From Piezodorus guildinii (lineage: Eukaryota; Arthropoda; Insecta; Hemiptera; Pentatomidae): a DNA stretch of 64,000 nt. Location of the stretch: assembly GCA_023052935.1 (NCBI GenBank), contig CM041292.1, positions 32,437,454-32,501,453 of the forward strand, written 5' to 3'. Below are positions 59,313 through 64,000 of this stretch, in pieces (position 1 is the first letter of the stretch; each line of letters starts with the position of its first letter). The notes beneath the pieces are model-generated. The model ran no database searches. It saw only the letters and a list, made by a program, of their open reading frames with translations, and had not been told where the DNA came from. Made by a program: the position numbers and the translations under genes.

Positions 59313-60805
59313 ACGAAATAAAAGTGGTTCTTTTTTATTATTTAAAACATTAAATGAATAAAATATTAGCTAGTCATCTCGTTTATTTATGTTGTATTAA
59401 TTTGGAGATAATCAAGTCTTAAATAGAAAATAAACATTTTATCATAAACATATATTAAATTCCAAAATGACATTGGTAATAGGGCAATTCGACATCTTTC
59501 GAAACTTTCCCTTGTTACGGCTTGATAACATCTCTTTGAAATAAAAAAAATGAGAAACAAAGGAGTGTCAAATATCACTGATCCGATAAACAATAAAATT
59601 ATGCAGGACAGGAGACCTGAGGCGAAAGAGATAAGGATATAAAATAAAGGAATCCTGTCGGAAGAACTCCTTATCTGTGAAAGGTCCTACCTCCCCGCTT
59701 GTTCCAGCGATACTAAACCGATCTCTTATCCAGTTCCAGATTTTCATGGAGCCTGCGCACGGCCTTTCTTCATTGTCCTACAACAGACAGTTTAGCCTGG
59801 AGCATTATCTGTCTTGTAGTTGGGGATCTGATCTTTTACTGTTCTCCAGAGCCACGATCAGTCTCTATCTTTAGCATTTCGCTGTATTCCTAGTTGGAGA
59901 TAGTAAGATCATAGTTTCACCAACACGACTTTCTGGTCAGCGTTGTTTTTGAACAATTCCATAATATAGTTTCGACTTTATTCCCTTCTTATATTATTTC
60001 GAACAAGGCCAATTTTAATTTGGGTTCTTTATTTTCAACCATTATAATCGACGAAGGAATGATAATCAAATAAACCCTCTCAAAATTTGACGTTTCGCTT
60101 TTCAAGATACGTGGGTGGAATTCAGATTTCCAATTAAAAGAAAAAATTCCGTTCATCTAAAATATGAAGGAAATCACAACTTCAAAAGAATAAAACTACC
60201 CCTATTAATTGGACTTAAGATTTATGGGTAATTTCGAACTCTTCCCGAAACAGCTGGACCGTTTTTTTTTTGTTTTTTTTTTCAATTTCGCACTTACATA
60301 ACAGGGTACTCTACGGTGGTTCTAACCCGTCGAAATTCAGTTTAAAAAACGCTGCAAATTTATAAAATATATTATTTTCATATAACAATATTAGGGTATA
60401 TCTGTTTTCATAGCTGTTGATAGGCAATTAAGTAGTATGAAAAGCAATAAACCAAAGGATAACATAATGTCACTACTACTAATTTCAAAACGCAATATCT
60501 CAGCTAGTTGCTAACCGATTTCGATCATTCTTTTTTCATTTTGTCAAAAATTTAAATTTCTATCAAAGAGTTTTTGTTTTTTGGATTCTATGCATCTCAA
60601 AACGTAAGCTCTCAAATTTTGAGCAACGGTAATAAAACCAAAAAAAAAGTAGATTGAAGCTCTTTACCTCAATTACTTAGTTATTTTTGAACAATGAGAA
60701 AATAGGTATATACAGAAGATGTTTCATGTACATAACTCAGTTATGTTTACGATGCTGAAAATCAGGAATGTTAGTTAGAATCAGGACGAGAATTGAAATA
60801 AATGG

Positions 60806-60881
<76 letters not shown>

Positions 60882-61326
60882 TAATATGTAATAGATAATA
60901 GATGATTACAGCTATCTGACCAAAACTCGGTTGTTTATCCTGATAGAAACAGAATATACGGAATTTCACTAGGAGCTCAATATATGTAATTAGAGTATCC
61001 GTGCCCATTAAGTCTAGTATAAAAGTTTTTGGTTTAATTTTTTTTAATAATGAACCATTTTCAACCACCAAAATTTAAAAATAGTAACAAAAATTGAGAG
61101 TTCAACATTCGGCGTAAAAAAAAATCTTTAATGTTAATTTTTGAACATGAAGGAAAAAATAATGTGTATAGTTTCTTAATCAGGAGGCTGTTATTAATTG
61201 GGAAAAAAAATATATGCCTATATGGTAGATACAGCAATATCAGTAAATGTATATACTTGCCCATTACTGGTTTTTTTATTTATTTTTTATTATTTTAAAG
61301 AAATTTTAATGTCGTCTCAAGCCAAA
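59313..61326. other. No gene recognised; (TA)n at 60812-60877
   Basis: 2 kb without assignable genes. 59650-59870 is of mixed composition with a 65-codon ORF of unknown nature. A hammerhead-like half motif is at 60089-60106 (minus; GAAACGTC preceded by TTGAAAA with no room for helix II). Confidence 0.4.
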
Positions 61327-61445
61327 GCGATGCCAGGAACTCCTCTATCCCAATTAAATCTAGATAGGCAAAATATAGGACTCCTACTGTGCATCATCCG
61401 ATTAGCTACAGCAGCATAAAGGGACGTTAAGTCAATAAACAAACA
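61327..61445 (+). mobile_element. SINE-A 3' half
   Basis: CTAGATAGGCAAAATATAGG, ACTCCTACTGTGCATC and GCAGCATAAAGGGACGTTAA match the SINE-A body. The tail is AAATAAACA-like. The 5' half is missing. Confidence 0.7.
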
Positions 61446-61497
61446 AACCAAATGAAATGTTTTTTGAAATGAGGACGAGGACATTTTTTTTTTCAAG

Positions 61498-61847
61498 TAT
61501 ATAGTGAAGTCCCACTGGGGATTTTAGAAGGTTGCACAACGCAGAATTGCGGAACTTGTATCCTGTGAATATAATTGAGTTGATTGCATCGCGAAGACTC
61601 AAATGGGCGAGTAAAGTTGTTGGGATCGATGAGGAGTGGATTTCGAGAAAGTTGGTATTCGCTGATCCGACTGGTAGGCGTCCGAATCTAGGCCGAAGCG
61701 TTGATGGGAGGATTGCGTTAAGGCTGATCTCGGGAGCTTGGGCTTGAACGGTGAACATTGGACGAGTCTGTGTAGGCGGAATTTGGTGGTATCAGCACCG
61801 AACCTTCGGGTTCACTAAGCCTATTATTATTATTATATAGAGAAGTC
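61498..61847 (+). pseudogene. RTE-like LINE 3' end, 5'-truncated, 14-bp TSD
   Basis: TATATAGTGAAGTC (61498-61511) and TATATAGAGAAGTC (61834-61847; one mismatch) bound 61512-61833. The plus-strand protein RRLHNAELRNLYPVNIIELI, ASRRLKWASKVVGID and RKLVFADPTGRRP matches the 46.5-kb copy closely. It then frameshifts at about 61683. The (ATT)n tail at 61822-61833 is shared. Here AAGGTTGCAC occurs once, against twice in the other copy. Confidence 0.85.
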
Positions 61848-62824
61848 ACGACTTAAAACTTATATGCATTTCCTTATAGCTCGAGTGTTTTTAAAAATAG
61901 AGCATATATGTTTTAGAATCTGAATAACAGTTTAAAAAAATATATACCTTCAAATAAAAAATATTTTCGAAGCCTTGAATTGTAACAAGAATACCTTCGA
62001 TTTCCATACTTTCGGTTAACCTATATTGTATTATAAATCTAAAGAGAAAATGTTTCGACTTGTAATCAGTTAATAGAGCTACTTCCGCTATAATTAGCTT
62101 GGGATTATCTTAAGATTATTAATCACGTAAATTGATAACTCTCTAGAATGTGAAGTTTTACGTTTAAAAATACTTGAATGAATTCAAATGAAAAAAAATC
62201 CGCCAACAGAGTTTTAAGGAATATCAATTCTTTGGCCTTCGTGATACCAATTTTCTGAATATTAATAAACAATAAATAGCTCCGGTTCTAATCATTTCTT
62301 CATTGAATATTCAAACAATATGATAAATAAATATATACGCTTTTTTCTAACCCTCGACTCCTTGGACTGCAGTGCAACAGATCCAATTGACTGACTGTCT
62401 ATAATGTGAGCTCATCCATTGTGTCTAATTTTTTTATGGCATATAGATCAGCGAGAGCACTCCCTGTAACTCTACGCTTTAGCTCGTAGTTAAATTGTCT
62501 TAATAGATAGCGGATCTGGAATCGATCATTTACAATATCCACCACGGCGTGTTTGTAGTATTAGTCCGGTTCGATTAGGCTTTGGGTTAACCAATTTCTG
62601 AAACATCTGTAACAACTTTGATGTTTAAAGTTATAGCTTATTGTTCATTGTAGGCTGAAGGTTACAATTATTATAGTTACCCATGAATTAGTAACCTAGA
62701 TTAGTATTATGTAATAGGCACAAACCTAGACCCTAAGATTAGGCGAAGACTGATTTAAACTTGAGAAGGAATTCGAATCAATTATTTTTCAATTTTTTAT
62801 GCAAATAATTATTTTATTTATTAC
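61848..62824. other. No gene recognised
   Basis: AT-rich; 62340-62600 is of mixed composition without open frames of note. Confidence 0.4.
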
Positions 62825-63225
62825 TTTCACTAACCACTATTTATGGAATATATAGTAAGGGAAACTATTGCGATCGTGAAAATTTTTTAATTCCAGTTTT
62901 AATCAAAATACACGTTTTAGAGTCCCCCGAGTCCAAATGACCAAGTCCCGCAAAAAGTCGTGAGTCGTACGTCTAACACACGAAACGAAAAGTTGGATGT
63001 AACTGAAATTTCATATTTAAGATAACTGCACGTCCGAGATCTTACAGGAGCTTTTTCATCCAAATCTGCTAACTAGAAGAGCCACTTTAATCTATGCATC
63101 TGGCACCTTTTTACCATTTTCTAAAAAACGGCTCTAATGATTTTGATTGAACACCGTAAATCGATGTAAAATTTAATGGGCTTTAATATCGTGAAAGCTT
63201 TGTTCCGATTGAAATCGTCTGTCAT
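62825..63225 (-). repeat. Rep-1 copy, 3' half, minus strand
   Basis: TACTTTCACTAACCACTATT, GATCGTGAAAATTTTTTAAT, GTTTTAGAGTCCCCCGAGTC and ACTAGAAGAGCCACTTTAA are reverse-oriented family landmarks. Ends abruptly where a SINE-A fragment begins. Confidence 0.65.
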
Positions 63226-63228
63226 TTG

Positions 63229-63345
63229 TACGTCCCCTCTGAAAGGCAGCATAACTAAGGATTATTACTCTCATTAAAAAATCCTAGAGTTACCTACCAT
63301 GTTTTAACCCGCGACCTGGGGCATGGATGACTGTTATGCTAGCCA
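63229..63345 (-). mobile_element. SINE-A 5' portion, minus strand
   Basis: ACTAAGGATTATTACTCTCA, AAAAATCCTAGAGTTACC and TGACTGTTATGCTAGCCACT match the reverse of the SINE-A head. Box B is mutated (TTTTAACCC). Confidence 0.55.
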
Positions 63346-63587
63346 CTACGTCTCATGCACCTACGACTCTGTAAATAGTTCTGTAATCATCGTGAATCGG
63401 ACAATTTATTATAAAATGGTACAAGTCTTCGAGCACATTATTATTGCATAGCGAACATTCACTTCTCTATTCGAAAAGTAATTTTGATCATGTTCGCCTG
63501 AAAGTCTCCGTTGCGTAAGTATAGTCGAATATTTGAGTTCAATGTATATTACAAAATATATATATTATTCAGAAATAAAAAGTAAAT

Positions 63588-63836
63588 CTAATTTTTAAAT
63601 CTTATTTCCAAAAGTAATATTTTTTTTTTTAAAAGATATATAGATATTGTCTCTGTTATGAAATCTGTATAATTTTCACTTCCTTCTAATTCTTTGTAAA
63701 GCATTGAGTCAGGAACAAGTATTGAAGAACCGGGAGCCAGGATGTCTGGTGTGTCACCGGGAAAGTCCCCATTAACGTCTAAAGTTGGAACTCGTTTTCC
63801 ATCTCTTGGGCTAGACCGCCTCCTGCATCGGACCAT
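63588..63836 (-). other. Possible exon, 82 codons, unknown
   Basis: A minus-strand ORF whose middle (PTLDVNGDFPGDTPDILAPG and SSILVPDSMLYKELEGSENY) has a balanced composition unlike random AT-rich ORFs, then degenerates into an AT-rich tail. Upstream on the same strand (plus ~63880-63900) TTTCTTCTTCATCAG looks like a splice acceptor, but the joined frame contains a stop. Family not recognised; it could equally be a transposon piece. Confidence 0.2.
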
Positions 63837-64000
63837 TATAAATAAGGCCTTCCAGTTCCTTAATCAAATAAAAAAACCCTGATGAAGAAGAAAGTAAGGC
63901 AGCGGTCTAACATCTGTGACCCATTTGGTCCGGCTTGGAAAGTGGACGCTGGAGAAACTAGAGACTTTAACGCTGGATCTAGCCCTCCAGCCTTTGTTCT

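Noticed and set aside
60089..60106. Hammerhead ribozyme
   Set aside because: GAAACGTC is preceded by TTGAAAA with only two bases between, leaving no helix II; kept only as a note.
60781..61071. 96-codon ORF
   Set aside because: Runs through a (TA)n tract; Tyr-Ile repeats are an artefact.

Overview
The window is AT-rich, repeat-dense animal DNA, most likely from an insect. I see no intact host gene. Nearly every recognisable coding sequence belongs to a transposable element: Jockey-type and RTE-like LINEs, one mariner relic, and three tRNA-derived SINE families. Other signs of an animal genome are many (TA)n tracts and long poly-A/poly-T tails. The repeat that starts CTGGTGCGCGCAACACACG recalls hemipteran (planthopper-type) contigs, but that is a memory-level impression and the species call is weak.

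Layout. 0-6 kb: edge fragment of a Jockey LINE, copies of an interspersed repeat I call Rep-1, and a mariner relic with its middle deleted. 6-10.3 kb: SINE-A with a 16-bp target-site duplication (TSD), a LINE scrap, a long inverted repeat interrupted by another SINE-A, a 1.1-kb G-poor T-rich tract and a hammerhead-like motif. 11-14.7 kb: a second inverted repeat carrying hammerhead-like motifs, a locally duplicated ~0.55-kb segment, and two LINE 3' ends. 14.9-17.3 kb: SINE-B and SINE-A insertions. 18.3-19.05 kb: a 5'-truncated LINE with a 12-bp TSD. 21.2-21.6 kb: an unexplained GC-rich island. 22.99-27.57 kb: the main element, an apparently full-length Jockey-type LINE (4,580 bp, minus strand) with an 11-bp TSD, ORF1 (zinc knuckles) and ORF2 (AP endonuclease plus reverse transcriptase), disabled by only about four small lesions. 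29-43.7 kb: further LINE remnants and Rep-1 copies. 46.46-47.50 kb: an RTE-like LINE with a 14-bp TSD and an internal deletion. 48.5-50.5 kb: a palindrome with two face-to-face hammerhead motifs, a ~0.66-kb foldback element, then SINE-C. 52-64 kb: more SINE, LINE and Rep-1 copies.

How the parts work together. This is a graveyard of retrotransposition. The SINEs have tRNA-like Pol III heads and depend on LINE machinery in trans. The LINEs insert by target-primed reverse transcription, which leaves the TSDs and the 5' truncations seen here.

The most interesting system is a set of CTGANGA...GAAACGT(C/T) motifs at six loci, in inverted pairs at three. This matches the small, dimer-acting hammerhead ribozymes reported in Penelope-like retroelements. 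No Penelope coding sequence was recognised here, so these would be solo or paired non-coding ribozyme-bearing remnants.
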